Shown in pieces: positions 27,743-35,818 of a DNA stretch of 64,000 bases. This DNA is from Halosaccharopolyspora lacisalsi (GTDB lineage Bacteria; Actinomycetota; Actinomycetes; Mycobacteriales; Pseudonocardiaceae). Position numbers and translations under genes: made by a program. The stretch is taken from NCBI RefSeq assembly GCF_014137975.1, contig NZ_JACGWZ010000001.1:1364001-1428000 (forward strand), written 5' to 3'. Every line of letters starts with the position of its first letter. Within the stretch, counting starts at the first letter, position 1. The notes beneath the pieces were generated by a model. That model did no database searches. It saw only the letters and a list, made by a program, of their open reading frames with translations, and had not been told where the DNA came from.

Positions 27743-27960
27743 GCAACGGTGGGGGCGGGGCTTGGTCTGACACGCCGAGCAGGTGCTCAGTGGGAAAGAT
27801 CGAGCGCAGCCGACGTATAGGGCTTGCGATCGAAGCACGGGGTCGGGATCCGAGCACGAGTCGTTTGTGTCGGGTGAGGGCGTGGGCGTAGTGACCGGCT
27901 CCGGTCTCCGACGCAACTCATCGTCGCAGTGTGCCCCTGCGCTGGGTTTCGGTGCAGCCG
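27743..27960 (+). repeat. Dispersed repeat, copy C (longest)
   Basis: The left 172 bases (27743-27914) match copy A; the right part (27826-27960) matches copy B. It therefore spans both and shows that A and B are pieces of one element. It begins where the transposase relic ends. Between here and 28126 no gene was recognised. Confidence 0.65.
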
Positions 27961-28126
27961 GGTTCTGTCGCGGTGTGTATCTAGAGTGTTGACCTGCGTT
28001 CTGCGCGTGGGGTCGTCTTGCCCTCGGATACGTCCGGTCCGTCCACGGGGTGCTTCGTTGAGCGTGCTGTCCGGGAGGTGAGCATTGCCGAAGTGGCTCG
28101 TCTGTCGGTATCGCGGGAGCGGCCCG

Positions 28127-28360
28127 TCAGTGGTCGTGCCGGTGTGCTTGCTCCTCCGTCGCGGCGGGGGAGGGCGATGTCGTCTTTTCCGCTCGGCGTA
28201 GCCAGAGCACTCCGCCGAACTGGACCGCCATGGCAGCCGCGATCAGCGCTATCGCCGCGGCGCCGAACCAGGACCAGCCGATCACGGGGAAGACGATGAG
28301 TCCGACCACGAAGAACGCTGCTGTCCGGACCAGGACGAGGGTCAACCTGCGAGAGTTCAT
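28127..28360 (-). CDS. Small two-helix membrane protein, unknown function
   Basis: 77 residues from ATG at 28360, with AGGTGG about nine bases upstream. Two hydrophobic stretches are visible, TLVLVRTAAFFVVGLIVFPV and WFGAAAIALIAAAMAVQFGG. The tail is charged and ends AHRHDH, a histidine-rich motif that could bind metal. I do not recognise a family. It is on the same strand as, and downstream of, the CtaG gene and the zinc exporter, so a role in metal handling or oxidase assembly is possible. Composition and hydropathy support a real gene. Confidence 0.55.
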   Translation of the reverse strand: MNSRRLTLVLVRTAAFFVVGLIVFPVIGWSWFGAAAIALIAAAMAVQFGGVLWLRRAEKTTSPSPAATEEQAHRHDH

Positions 28361-28741
28361 GACACGCCACCTCGTCCCTTCGACGGTACGGATGCTTTCC
28401 TCCGCCATCTGAAGTGCGCATCGCGACAACGACCGCGCCGATGCCGAGAGCGGTCGGTGCCCGTGTCGACGGGGAGTCGGTTCGCGTCGAGTGGCTGGTG
28501 TATAGGTCGCTCCGTAGCGATGCTTGCTGGCTGAGGGGGTTGATGGTGTATCGCCGGCTTCGCCGAGTGACGGTGTCGTCGGGGTGTTTCGGACACTGCC
28601 GTGCGATGTCAGGATCAGCATGGCAGGCTCCCGTACCGATGCGCGGCGCACGTGCAGCCGTCGTTTTCGGCCTCGGTCACGATAGTGCGGTCGTGGGCAG
28701 CGGGGTCATTTGGTGTATCAGCGGGCACTGGCACGATCCGG
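28361..28741. other. Intergenic region without a recognisable gene
   Basis: 381 bases between the small membrane protein gene and ctaG. No family match, clear terminator or repeat was seen. It should hold the promoter of the small gene if that is not cotranscribed with ctaG. Confidence 0.4.
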
Positions 28742-29932
28742 TTAGGCTTGGTGGCGCTTCGTCGTGAGCTCGGGAGGAGCGGCCGACTGGTGGGGCTGTG
28801 GGACTTCCGCTTCGTTCTGCTCAGGCGGGGGCTGGTGCTGTGGGGACGTCTCAACCGGTTCGTTCTGAGGTGACGTGATGTCTGCGGTCGGTGCCTGGTC
28901 GTTGGGCACGTCGTGTGCGGGCTGCAGGCCGTGCAGGCCGCGCAGCCAATCGTTGTAGGCCTTGAGCTCGGCGTCGCCGTCTCGGCGGGCTTGCCGCTCC
29001 GCGCGGCGGGCGGCGCGGGCGTCGGAGTGGTGCCACTGGCGGGCCACCACGAGCATCGAGCCGAGGGTGGGCAGTTCGCCGAACATCCAGGCGATGCTGC
29101 CGGCCAGCCACTGGTCGGATACGGGGTCGACGCCCCAGGAAGGCGGGGGTTGGGCGAAGAAGTCCACGAGCAGGTTCGGAGTCATCATGATGATCACTCC
29201 GAAGAACGCGTGGATCGGGGAGCCCATGAGCAGCTCGATGATGCGGGCCAGGTGCCCGTTGCGCCGGGGCCAGGGGTCGATGGCCAGTGTGGGGCCGAAG
29301 AACAGCAGTCCGGAGATCAGGAAGTGGCCCAGCATGAAGTAGTGCCCGAGCACCGTCGACATCAGTTGGTCGAACAGCGGGGTGAAGTAGATCCCGTACA
29401 GGCTGCCGATGAACAGCGGCCACGTGAACAGGGGGTGCGTGATGGCTCTCATGAACCAGCTGTGCAGCACGGTCAGGACCACTCGGCGCAGCCGTCCGGC
29501 GAAGCGCTGGTTGGTGGGCAGGGCGCGCAGCAGCAGTGTCGTGGGGGCGCCGAGCAGCATGAGGATGGGGGCGAGCATGCTCAGCGTCATGTGCTGGAAC
29601 ATGTGGGCGCTGAACAGCAGCATGCCGTAGCCCTCGACGCCGCTGGTGGTGCCCCAGGCCACCACCAGGCATCCGGTCATCCACAGGCCGGTGCGGTGGA
29701 TCGGCCAGCTCAGGTTGCGCTGGCGCAGTTTGTGGACGCCGTAGGCGTACAGCCCCATCAGCAGGAGCATCAGTACCGGGTACAGCGGGATCGGTTGCCA
29801 GTGCCAGTCGATCAGACGCCACAACGTGGGCGGTTGTTCGGGCATCCACATCGGCCCGTTCATCACCGGTGCGGGATCGCCGGGCGTGTCCGGTCCGGAG
29901 GTGTTGCCGTAGGCCAGCCATGAGGTGGTCAC
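28742..29932 (-). CDS. ctaG: CtaG-type cytochrome c oxidase assembly protein (Caa3_CtaG)
   Basis: 396 residues with about seven to eight hydrophobic segments, among them PLYPVLMLLLMGLYAYGVHK and GHYFMLGHFLISGLLFFGP. The family core is intact: LLFSAHMFQHMTLSMLAPIL, with the conserved HMxQH metal-site histidines, and NLLVDFF near the end. Caa3_CtaG proteins help deliver copper to cytochrome oxidase, or are tied to copper resistance. GTG at 29932 has GAGGGAGA six bases upstream. A soluble C-terminal tail of about 110 residues (from VARQWHHSDARAARRAERQA) is charged, then Pro/Gln-rich. Its neighbours are a zinc exporter and BlaI-M56 genes, so metal homeostasis is the theme. Confidence 0.85.
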   Translation of the reverse strand: MTTSWLAYGNTSGPDTPGDPAPVMNGPMWMPEQPPTLWRLIDWHWQPIPLYPVLMLLLMGLYAYGVHKLRQRNLSWPIHRTGLWMTGCLVVAWGTTSGVEGYGMLLFSAHMFQHMTLSMLAPILMLLGAPTTLLLRALPTNQRFAGRLRRVVLTVLHSWFMRAITHPLFTWPLFIGSLYGIYFTPLFDQLMSTVLGHYFMLGHFLISGLLFFGPTLAIDPWPRRNGHLARIIELLMGSPIHAFFGVIIMMTPNLLVDFFAQPPPSWGVDPVSDQWLAGSIAWMFGELPTLGSMLVVARQWHHSDARAARRAERQARRDGDAELKAYNDWLRGLHGLQPAHDVPNDQAPTADITSPQNEPVETSPQHQPPPEQNEAEVPQPHQSAAPPELTTKRHQA

Positions 29933-30004
29933 GATGGTCTCCCTCGAGCGGATGCGGTGGTCGCACGTGTGGATCGCGATGGTCGTGTTCTCGACCGTGT
30001 CCTG

Positions 30005-30262
30005 CTATCGGCCTGGGGGCACCGCGACGTCGAGTGGGCCATGCCGGGTGGTGGTGACGTCGACGTGCTCGCTGCGCAGGCGGGCGGCGGTGTTCTTGAT
30101 CGTTTCGGCGTTGCACGGGAGCTTTGCCGCAGGGAGCTGGCGGAACCGGGGTGCGGCTTCGTGATCGGTGGTGCGCAGCGATCGCAGCAGCGTGGGCCCC
30201 TCGGGGTTCTTGCGCACCGGGTGCGGGCGCGTGGCGGTCGGCTGCGAGACGGCGCTGTTCAT
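30005..30262 (-). CDS. Small hypothetical protein
   Basis: 85 codons between ctaG and the cation exporter gene, same strand. ATG at 30262 has GGAGAA seven bases upstream. The product is basic and polar (starts MNSAVSQPTATRPHPVRKNP), with no hydrophobic segment or recognised motif. It could be a genuine small gene of the metal block or a chance frame; the good ribosome binding site and spacing favour the former slightly. Confidence 0.35.
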   Translation of the reverse strand: MNSAVSQPTATRPHPVRKNPEGPTLLRSLRTTDHEAAPRFRQLPAAKLPCNAETIKNTAARLRSEHVDVTTTRHGPLDVAVPPGR

Positions 30263-30354
30263 TGAGGCTTCTCCCGCCGTAGCGTGTGAGGTTCACGGTT
30301 CGCGTCGAGATCTTCGTGATGTCGGTTGCCGGAATCACCCCGATAGGGCGACCG

Positions 30355-31323
30355 TCATGGTGTCTGTTCGCCCTCGTTTCGGTGCTCTTCCGAGAGGGGG
30401 GACTCGCCCCGAGGGCGGGTGTGCAGGGAATCGGTCGGCAGGAAGTCGTGGCGGTGGTCGACCTGCAGGGTGGTGTGGGTGATGCCGTGGCCCTCGGCGA
30501 GCATGCGTTCGACGGCGGTGCGTCGCTCGTGGCAGTCCTGGTCGGCCGAGACCAGCACGTGGGCCGACAGCGCGGGAAAGCCCGAGGTGACTTCCCAGAC
30601 GTGCAGTTCGTGGACCTCGACGACGCCGGAGACGGTGCGCATGTTCGCCTCCACCTGCTGGGGATCGATGCCCTTCGGGGCGGCTTCGAGGAAGATGCGT
30701 CCGGAGTCGCGCAGCAACCCGTAGCCGGCCCGGGCCATCAGTGCGGCGATGACGAGCGCGGCTATCGCATCCGCGCGGGCCCACCCGGTCAGCAGCACGA
30801 CGAGGCCGGAGATCGCGGTGGCGATGAAGGCGTACAGGTCGTTGAGGATGTGCTGGAAGGCGCCTTCGACGTTGAGGCTCTGCCGGTTGGCCCTGCTGAT
30901 CATCCAGGTGGCGGCGAGATTGACCGCGATACCCACCAGCGCGGTGACCAGCACGGGTAGCCCGGCCACCGACGGCGGGTCGATCAGCCGCCGGATCGCC
31001 TCGATGAGGAAGTACATCACCAGGGCGAACAGCGTGATGCCGTTGATCTGTGCTGAGAGGATCTCCGCGCGCTTGAGCCCGAAGGTGAACGCACCCCGGG
31101 CGGGGCGCTGCGCCAACCGCCCGGCCAGCAGTGCGAGGGCGATCGCTCCGGCATCGGTGAGCATGTGGCCGGCGTCGGAGATCAGCGCCAGCGACGACGC
31201 CAGTAACCCGATGACGACCTCGACGACCATGAAGCAGCCGATCAGGCCGAGCGCGGCACCCAGGTACCGTCGATCGGCCTCGTTGCTGACGGCGTGCGAG
31301 TGACCGTGCTCGTGGTCGGTCAT
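30355..31323 (-). CDS. Cation diffusion facilitator, zinc/cobalt/cadmium exporter (CzcD/ZitB-like)
   Basis: 322 residues. A histidine-rich N-terminus (DHEHGHSH, residues 3-10) precedes six transmembrane segments. The metal-site motifs are ALISDAGHMLTDAGAIALAL (HxxxD of helix 2) and GAFQHILNDLYAFIATAISG (HxxxD of helix 5). The cytoplasmic C-terminal domain contains VVEVHELHVWEVTSGFPALS. These mark a zinc-type CDF antiporter that expels metal for protons. ATG at 31323 begins homology; the longer frame runs across the operators. It is divergent from blaI, and two 17-bp operator candidates lie between the genes, so BlaI probably represses it. Confidence 0.88.
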   Translation of the reverse strand: MTDHEHGHSHAVSNEADRRYLGAALGLIGCFMVVEVVIGLLASSLALISDAGHMLTDAGAIALALLAGRLAQRPARGAFTFGLKRAEILSAQINGITLFALVMYFLIEAIRRLIDPPSVAGLPVLVTALVGIAVNLAATWMISRANRQSLNVEGAFQHILNDLYAFIATAISGLVVLLTGWARADAIAALVIAALMARAGYGLLRDSGRIFLEAAPKGIDPQQVEANMRTVSGVVEVHELHVWEVTSGFPALSAHVLVSADQDCHERRTAVERMLAEGHGITHTTLQVDHRHDFLPTDSLHTRPRGESPLSEEHRNEGEQTP

Positions 31324-31398
31324 GGGCGGGGGCCTCCCGTAGCCGGTCGACGTGTGTCCTGACGAAGGTGCTGGTGGACCGCGCCGGGACAACTGAAC

Positions 31399-31415
31399 TT
31401 CTACACAGTGTAGAG
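31399..31415 (+). promoter_or_regulatory. BlaI/CopY-type operator, copy 1
   Basis: TTCTACACAGTGTAGAG contains the perfect inverted repeat CTACAC-A-GTGTAG, the TACA...TGTA core of BlaI/MecI/CopY sites. It follows TTCTAY-N5-GTAGAR. It lies between the divergent exporter and blaI genes. Confidence 0.7.
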
Positions 31416-31416
31416 G

Positions 31417-31433
31417 TTCTATCGAACGTAGAA
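31417..31433 (+). promoter_or_regulatory. BlaI/CopY-type operator, copy 2
   Basis: TTCTATCGAACGTAGAA fits the same TTCTAY-N5-GTAGAR pattern and is separated from copy 1 by one base, so their centres are 18 bp apart. Tandem dimers could cover the shared promoter region. Confidence 0.65.
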
Positions 31434-31467
31434 TAACTGGTGTTGACGACCTCGAGGATGGAACCGG

Positions 31468-31848
31468 ATGCGACTCGGTGACCTGGAACGCGCCATCATG
31501 GAAGTGCTGTGGCACCACCCCGACGGACTGCTCGCCCGCGAAGTGGCCGATAGGCTGCCGTCCAGCCCGGCGGCGACTACCGTGCTGACCGTGCTGGACC
31601 GACTGACCCGCAAACAGCTGGTCACCAGAACGAAACAGGGCCGAGCGCACCGTTACGCCCCGATGGCCAGCAAGGAGGCCTTTCTGGCCACGGCCATGCA
31701 CACGGCCCTGGTCGAAGCCGACGACCCCGACGCGGTGCTGAGTCACTTCGTCGGCTCGGTCAGCGAAGAGGAAACAGCTCTGCTGCGCAGGGCGTTGACG
31801 CAGGTGGACCGTGACCACTCCGAGGGTCCGGAGGTGGGCGAGTCCTGA
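31468..31848 (+). CDS. blaI: BlaI/MecI/CopY-family repressor
   Basis: 126 residues. The winged helix is LGDLERAIMEVLWHHPDGLL through SSPAATTVLTVLDRLTRKQL and the wing VTRTKQGRAHRYAPMASKEA, followed by the helical dimer domain (DPDAVLSHFVGSVSEEETAL). Such repressors are released by metal binding or by cleavage from a partner membrane protease. The next gene, overlapping by 1 base, encodes an M56 metallopeptidase of the BlaR1 kind, which makes the pair a sensor-repressor unit. Three matching operators in this block (31399, 31417, 32828) define a likely local regulon. The inducer is unknown; beta-lactam or metal are both possible, with metal favoured by the neighbours. Confidence 0.88.
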   Translation: MRLGDLERAIMEVLWHHPDGLLAREVADRLPSSPAATTVLTVLDRLTRKQLVTRTKQGRAHRYAPMASKEAFLATAMHTALVEADDPDAVLSHFVGSVSEEETALLRRALTQVDRDHSEGPEVGES

Positions 31849-32786
31849 TGGTTCTCTGGGTCACGCTCGGGCTCGCGCTGCTGGCAGCGCTGCTCATCGG
31901 CCCGGCACCCGTTCTGCTCGCCCGTGCATGGTGGCCGCTTCGGGCCCCGCGGGCGGCGCTGGTGCTGTGGCAGGCTCTCGGCGCGACCGCCACTCTCTCG
32001 GCCGTGGGAGCCGGGTTGGGAGCGGCCGTGGCACCCTTGGCGACGACGCTGACCCACGGTGTGCACACCCTGCTGGCACAGCTGCTGGCCGGCCAGCAGC
32101 CGCCCGGGTTGCGATGGCCGCACTACCTCGCACTGGCGTGGGCGATCGGTCTCGTCGGCTTCCTGGGGTGGCGCTGTGGCCGCGCGATCAGGGCCACCCT
32201 CGGCAGGCGTCGTCGGCATCGCGATGTCGTCGACGTGGTCGCCGAACCGGTTGCGGAGCTTGGGCCGGACGTGGACATGCTGGATCACCCCGCCCCCACG
32301 GCCTACTGCTTGCCGGGGCGGCCTTCTCGTATCGTGATCAGTCACGGCGCCGTGAACCTCCTGCCGATGCCGGAGTTGCATGCCCTGCTCGCCCACGAGC
32401 GCGCACACGTCTCCGCACGCCACGATCTTGCGGTGCTGCCCTTCACGGCCCTGGCCCATGCCCTGTCCGGATTGACCACCGTGCACCTGGCCCGCGACGC
32501 GGTCTGCCTCCTCGTCGAGATGCTGGCCGACGACCGTGCCCGCCGTTCCCACGACGACCGCATCCTGGCCAGGGCCCTGCTGCAGTTCGCCGCGCACAAG
32601 AGCGCGGCTCCTCCCGAGGCGTTCGCCGCCACCGGCGCCCCGGTGCTCACGCGCGTGCGTCGACTGCTGGAGCCGGTCCCACCCATTTCCGCGTGGCAGC
32701 GCCTGCTCGTCTACCAGCTTGCGTTGGCGCTGCTGTTCGTACCCGTGGGGGTGCTGTTCTCGCCGCTGTGGCCCGTACTGCCGTGA
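31848..32786 (+). CDS. M56-family membrane metallopeptidase (BlaR1-like)
   Basis: 312 residues. Hydrophobic segments open the protein (VTLGLALLAALLIGPAPVLL) and close it (LLVYQLALALLFVPVGVLFS). The zinc protease motif HERAH is in LLAHERAHVSARHDL near residue 183, preceded by the family's AYCLPGRPSRIVISHGAVNL. There is no extracellular penicillin-binding sensor domain as in staphylococcal BlaR1; this short form is common in actinobacteria. ATG overlaps the blaI stop (TGATG). It probably cleaves BlaI when triggered and so induces the regulon. Confidence 0.88.
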   Translation: MVLWVTLGLALLAALLIGPAPVLLARAWWPLRAPRAALVLWQALGATATLSAVGAGLGAAVAPLATTLTHGVHTLLAQLLAGQQPPGLRWPHYLALAWAIGLVGFLGWRCGRAIRATLGRRRRHRDVVDVVAEPVAELGPDVDMLDHPAPTAYCLPGRPSRIVISHGAVNLLPMPELHALLAHERAHVSARHDLAVLPFTALAHALSGLTTVHLARDAVCLLVEMLADDRARRSHDDRILARALLQFAAHKSAAPPEAFAATGAPVLTRVRRLLEPVPPISAWQRLLVYQLALALLFVPVGVLFSPLWPVLP

Positions 32787-32827
32787 CGGTTCCGAGGTGG
32801 CCCTCTCGAACCCGGTAAAGCTTCACG

Positions 32828-32844
32828 TTCTACGGTTCGTAGAA
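32828..32844 (+). promoter_or_regulatory. BlaI/CopY-type operator, copy 3
   Basis: TTCTACGGTTCGTAGAA is a perfect 7+3+7 inverted repeat and matches the two copies ahead of blaI. It lies 158 bases upstream of the M23 peptidase start, implying that gene is also controlled by BlaI. Confidence 0.7.
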
Positions 32845-33001
32845 TTCCGGTGGCATCCGACGCGGTTGCCGGCAGCCCCGGACCGCCGGTCGGTGGGAGT
32901 GGTCGCTCCGCGAGCCACCCGGCTGGTGGAGTGCGCTCCTACGGTCCCGGCTGCAACACGCGTGACTTCCCCAAAGCGAACCGAAGGCGAAAGGGCAGGA
33001 C

Positions 33002-33883
33002 GTGGCACCCCCTCAGTCGAACCGGTCCCCGGCGTCGTCGTTGTTCGTGGACAACGCTTCCTCCGGCGATCGCGAGCCTCACGCCGTCGGCGCCGAGGAG
33101 GATGCGGCGCGACGGCCGTTGCGACGGCCCACCCGGTCGATGCGTGCCTATGCCACGATGCTGGCCGTTCTCGGTGGTGCGGGAGCGGCCGAAATGGTGA
33201 CAACGACCCACGAGGCGCAGGCCGCGACGCATCCGGACACCGTCGAGGGGGCCATCGAGGCTCCGCTGGCCGCTCTCGGCCACATCGCGGCGGAGGAATC
33301 GCAGAACGACACCGCGTCGCCGCCCGTGCCTCCGGCGCCGCAACCACCGAGAATCCTTCCGGTCAAGCCCTCCACGGAGGCCACGGCCGCGGCAATCGGC
33401 CAGGTCAACAAAAGCCAGCGCATCGCCGCTCAGCGTGCTGCCGCGCGGGAAGCGGCACAGCGGCGCCGGGAGGCCGCCGAACGCGAAGCCCGCCGCAACC
33501 GCGTGGTTTGGCCCGTCGAGGGGACGGTGACCTCCAATTACGGATCCCGCTGGGGGTCCACGCACTACGGGCTCGACATCGCCAACAGCGTGGGGACTCC
33601 GATCAAGGCCGTCAAACGTGGAACCGTCGTCGAAGCCGGACCGGCCAGTGGGTTCGGTCTCTGGGTCCGGATCGAGCACGAGGACGGCACCATCACGGTC
33701 TACGGTCACATCAATGAGGCGCTGGTCAGCGAGGGCGAGACCGTGGAAGCCGGCGAGACCGTCGCCGAGGTGGGCAACCGAGGTCAGTCGACCGGCCCGC
33801 ACCTGCACTTCGAGGTCTGGGGCACCGATAGCCGCAAGGTCAACCCGCTCGCCTGGCTCACCGAACGCGGTGCCCGGCCCTGA
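33002..33883 (+). CDS. M23-family (LytM-type) cell-wall metallopeptidase
   Basis: 293 residues. A cytoplasmic basic region (RRPLRRPTRSMR) precedes a single hydrophobic segment (AYATMLAVLGGAGAAEMV, about residues 48-66) that should act as signal anchor. A Pro-rich linker and a charged helical stretch (RIAAQRAAAREAAQRRREAA) follow. The C-terminal LytM domain holds the zinc site: HYGLDIA (H and D) and GPHLHFEV (HxH). It would cut peptidoglycan cross-links. GTG at 33002 has GGCAGGA upstream. It is linked to blaI by operator copy 3. Its end overlaps the convergent methyltransferase gene by 26 bases. Confidence 0.85.
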   Translation: MAPPQSNRSPASSLFVDNASSGDREPHAVGAEEDAARRPLRRPTRSMRAYATMLAVLGGAGAAEMVTTTHEAQAATHPDTVEGAIEAPLAALGHIAAEESQNDTASPPVPPAPQPPRILPVKPSTEATAAAIGQVNKSQRIAAQRAAAREAAQRRREAAEREARRNRVVWPVEGTVTSNYGSRWGSTHYGLDIANSVGTPIKAVKRGTVVEAGPASGFGLWVRIEHEDGTITVYGHINEALVSEGETVEAGETVAEVGNRGQSTGPHLHFEVWGTDSRKVNPLAWLTERGARP

Positions 33884-34499
33884 CTCTTCGAGAGGGGCTG
33901 CGGCTGCCTCCGCCGGATCGTCGCGGGAGACCGAGCCAGCGTGGTGTGCGGTCGCGGTAGGCGCGGTATTCCGCCCCGAACTCGGACTCGAGGCTGATTT
34001 CCTCGACCAGCACCCACCAGCGGTAGGCGGTTGCGATGGTTCCGGTGAGGACTCCGGCGGTCGTGGACGGGCGAGTCAGCGCCAAGCCCGCGAGGACCAG
34101 GACGTATCCGGTGTATTGCGGGTTGCGGCTGTAGCGGTAGACACCACCGGTGACCTGCGGACCGATCTCGGTGCCGGAAATCTGGCCTGCCCCGGTGAAC
34201 CGGCCCAGGCCCGCGATCAGCAGGACGGTGCCGCCGAGCACGAGCACTCGGCCGCACCACCCCGCGGGCCGGGGCAGGCGAAGTTCGCCGGAGCGACGCA
34301 GCAGCGCCCAGGCGGTCATGCCGGCGTGGGCGCTGTAGATCGTGTACATCCAGGCCACGGTCGAAGGGGCCAGTTGGCCCGATCCGAGGAATTCGGTCCG
34401 CATTCGCCGCAGCAGCGCGGCCGTGGTCAGCCCGGTCAGTGTTGCGGGCACAGCCGTGCGGACAAGGCCGTGCTCGCGGTGGCGCCGTGGAGACTTCAT
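33858..34499 (-). CDS. Isoprenylcysteine carboxyl methyltransferase-like membrane protein
   Basis: 213 residues with about five hydrophobic segments. The family signature is VTGGVYRYSRNPQYTGYVLV (SAM-binding part, near residues 118-137), followed by EEISLESEFGAEYRAYRDRT. Bacterial members methylate small or lipid-like substrates of unknown identity and often accompany heavy-metal resistance genes. ATG at 34499 has AAGGAT about nine bases ahead; the long upstream frame covers only relic DNA. It runs just behind a truncated cation-exporter relic on the same strand, a pairing usual in actinobacterial metal islands. Confidence 0.75.
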   Translation of the reverse strand: MKSPRRHREHGLVRTAVPATLTGLTTAALLRRMRTEFLGSGQLAPSTVAWMYTIYSAHAGMTAWALLRRSGELRLPRPAGWCGRVLVLGGTVLLIAGLGRFTGAGQISGTEIGPQVTGGVYRYSRNPQYTGYVLVLAGLALTRPSTTAGVLTGTIATAYRWWVLVEEISLESEFGAEYRAYRDRTPRWLGLPRRSGGGSRSPSRRVRAGHRVR

Positions 34500-34501
34500 C
34501 G

Positions 34502-34981
34502 TCACGATCCTTCGTCGTGGTTGCGGCGGTCGTCGTCCTCGTGGCCCGCCATGGCCGTGGCCGGTGGGGCGCAGCAGTTGTCGCCGCGCCAGGCCTCGCG
34601 GCCCTCCTTCGCGGCGACCGCGGCGATGACCAGGGCCACGATCGGGTCGGCCCAGGACCAGCCCAGCAGGCTGTTGAGCAGCAGCCCCACCAGCAGCACT
34701 CCGGACAGGTAGGTGCACAGCAGGGTCTGCTTGGAGTCGGCCACCGCGCTGGCCGAGCCCAGTTGGCGGCCGGTGAACCGCTGGGCCAGGGACAGACCAG
34801 GCATGATCAGCAGGGACAGCGCGGCCAGCACGATGCCCACCGTCGACGAGTCGGCGGCCCCGCCGCCGAGCAGGGAGCGGATCGCCTCGACGGTCACGTA
34901 GGTCGCCAGGGCGAAGAACGAGACCGCGATGATCCGCAGGGCCGTGCGCTCGCGAGCCTGGCGGTCCGCGGCCTCGCGAGC
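34502..34981 (-). pseudogene. C-terminal half of a second CDF-type cation transporter
   Basis: The frame carries QARERTALRIIAVSFFALAT, GSASAVADSKQTLLCTYLSG and WADPIVALVIAAVAAKEGRE, ending near a CC motif (GDNCCAPP). This is the second half of an actinobacterial CDF-related exporter: helices 4-6 including the helix-5 DSK metal motif and the conserved end. The first half is missing. The open frame continues upstream for 240 codons, but those encode out-of-frame relics of an ArsR gene and IS3. The break is therefore a deletion joining ArsR to the transporter. Confidence 0.75.
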
Positions 34982-35114
34982 CGAGAACTGCCAGGCCACG
35001 GCCGCGCAGGCAGGCCAGGTGATGGGACACGTTCGACCGGGGCAAGCCCAGCTCGCCGGCCAGCTGGCCGGGATAGTTCGCTCCGTCCAGCAGTCGCACC
35101 AGGACCCGGCACCG
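34980..35114 (-). pseudogene. ArsR/SmtB-family regulator, helix-turn-helix fragment
   Basis: VLVRLLDGANYPGQLAGELG and LPRSNVSHHLACLRGRGLAV make up the DNA-binding core of a CmtR-like ArsR repressor. The start and the wing/dimer part are gone: the left side is an IS3 relic and the right side shifts frame into the CDF fragment. Its pairing with a CDF exporter is typical of cadmium/lead resistance loci. Confidence 0.7.
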
Positions 35115-35508
35115 CAGGCCAGCAGCTCGCATGAGCCGGTGCACGTGCTTGCGTGAGACCTGCTCGTCCAGCCTGGCCAGATGGTGGTGCACTCGACGGG
35201 CGTCCAATCGATGGCGATGTCGGTCCATGACCCTGGTGGTCTTTTCCGCCGGTGTTTCAGCGCGACGCTGCTGCTGTGTGGCTCTTTGTCATGCCATTCG
35301 TGGTAGCCCTGACGAGGTGCGTTCAGCATGCGGAACATGAACGTCACCGTGTATTTTGGCTGGTCTTCGGTGTGTTCGCCAACGTTCCCTCGTTGATTCC
35401 GAGATCGCGTGCTACTTCCGCGATCGGTTTGCCCGGCTCGCGGACCAGCTCCATCGCATGAGCGCGGTACTCGGCGGTGTGCCTCCGACGCGACGGCGCC
35501 ATCATCAT
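35115..35508 (-). pseudogene. IS3-family relic (OrfA start and OrfB N-terminal piece)
   Basis: From ATG triplets at 35502-35508 the frame reads RRRHTAEYRAHAMELVREPG and KPIAEVARDLGINEGTL, the helix-turn-helix of IS3 OrfA. Further left another frame reads RRVHHHLARLDEQVSRKHVH and RLMRAAGLR, the HTH_21 start of OrfB. The middle and the integrase core are lost. It ends exactly where the ArsR fragment begins. Confidence 0.75.
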
Positions 35509-35818
35509 CCTCTTTCACAGAAAGTCGACCGCTACTCTCGGCTTTCCGCGCAAGCGGGAACGGTTCACACGGGTTGGCGTCCCTGTCGCTGCTGCCCGAT
35601 GGGGCCGAGCGGGGTGTCGTGCCGCGCAGGCGACTCGAGTTCCCGGAGCGGCCGGAGAGCTTCTTCGACGAGGGCGAGCGTCCGCTGCGCACTGAAGAGC
35701 CGTCGGAGCCCTACCATCGAGGCATGCTGCGCATCGCTCGCGCGACCAACCGCGCGGAGCGCCGATGGCTGCGGGAGATGCTGGACGGTTCCGAGCAGGA
35801 CCGCTGAGAGGAGAGTCG
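35509..35818. other. Region with an unassigned C-terminal open frame
   Basis: On the plus strand a frame ending at 35807 reads RTEEPSEPYHRGMLRIARAT and NRAERRWLREMLDGSEQDR, with no plausible start of its own. It looks like the tail of a gene truncated by the IS3 event and ends 11 bases before the oxidoreductase start. I do not recognise the family. Confidence 0.35.

Noticed and set aside
34502-35692. Single intact 396-residue cation transporter
   Set aside because: Only the last 160 codons belong to a CDF transporter; the rest translates IS3 and ArsR DNA in a wrong frame.
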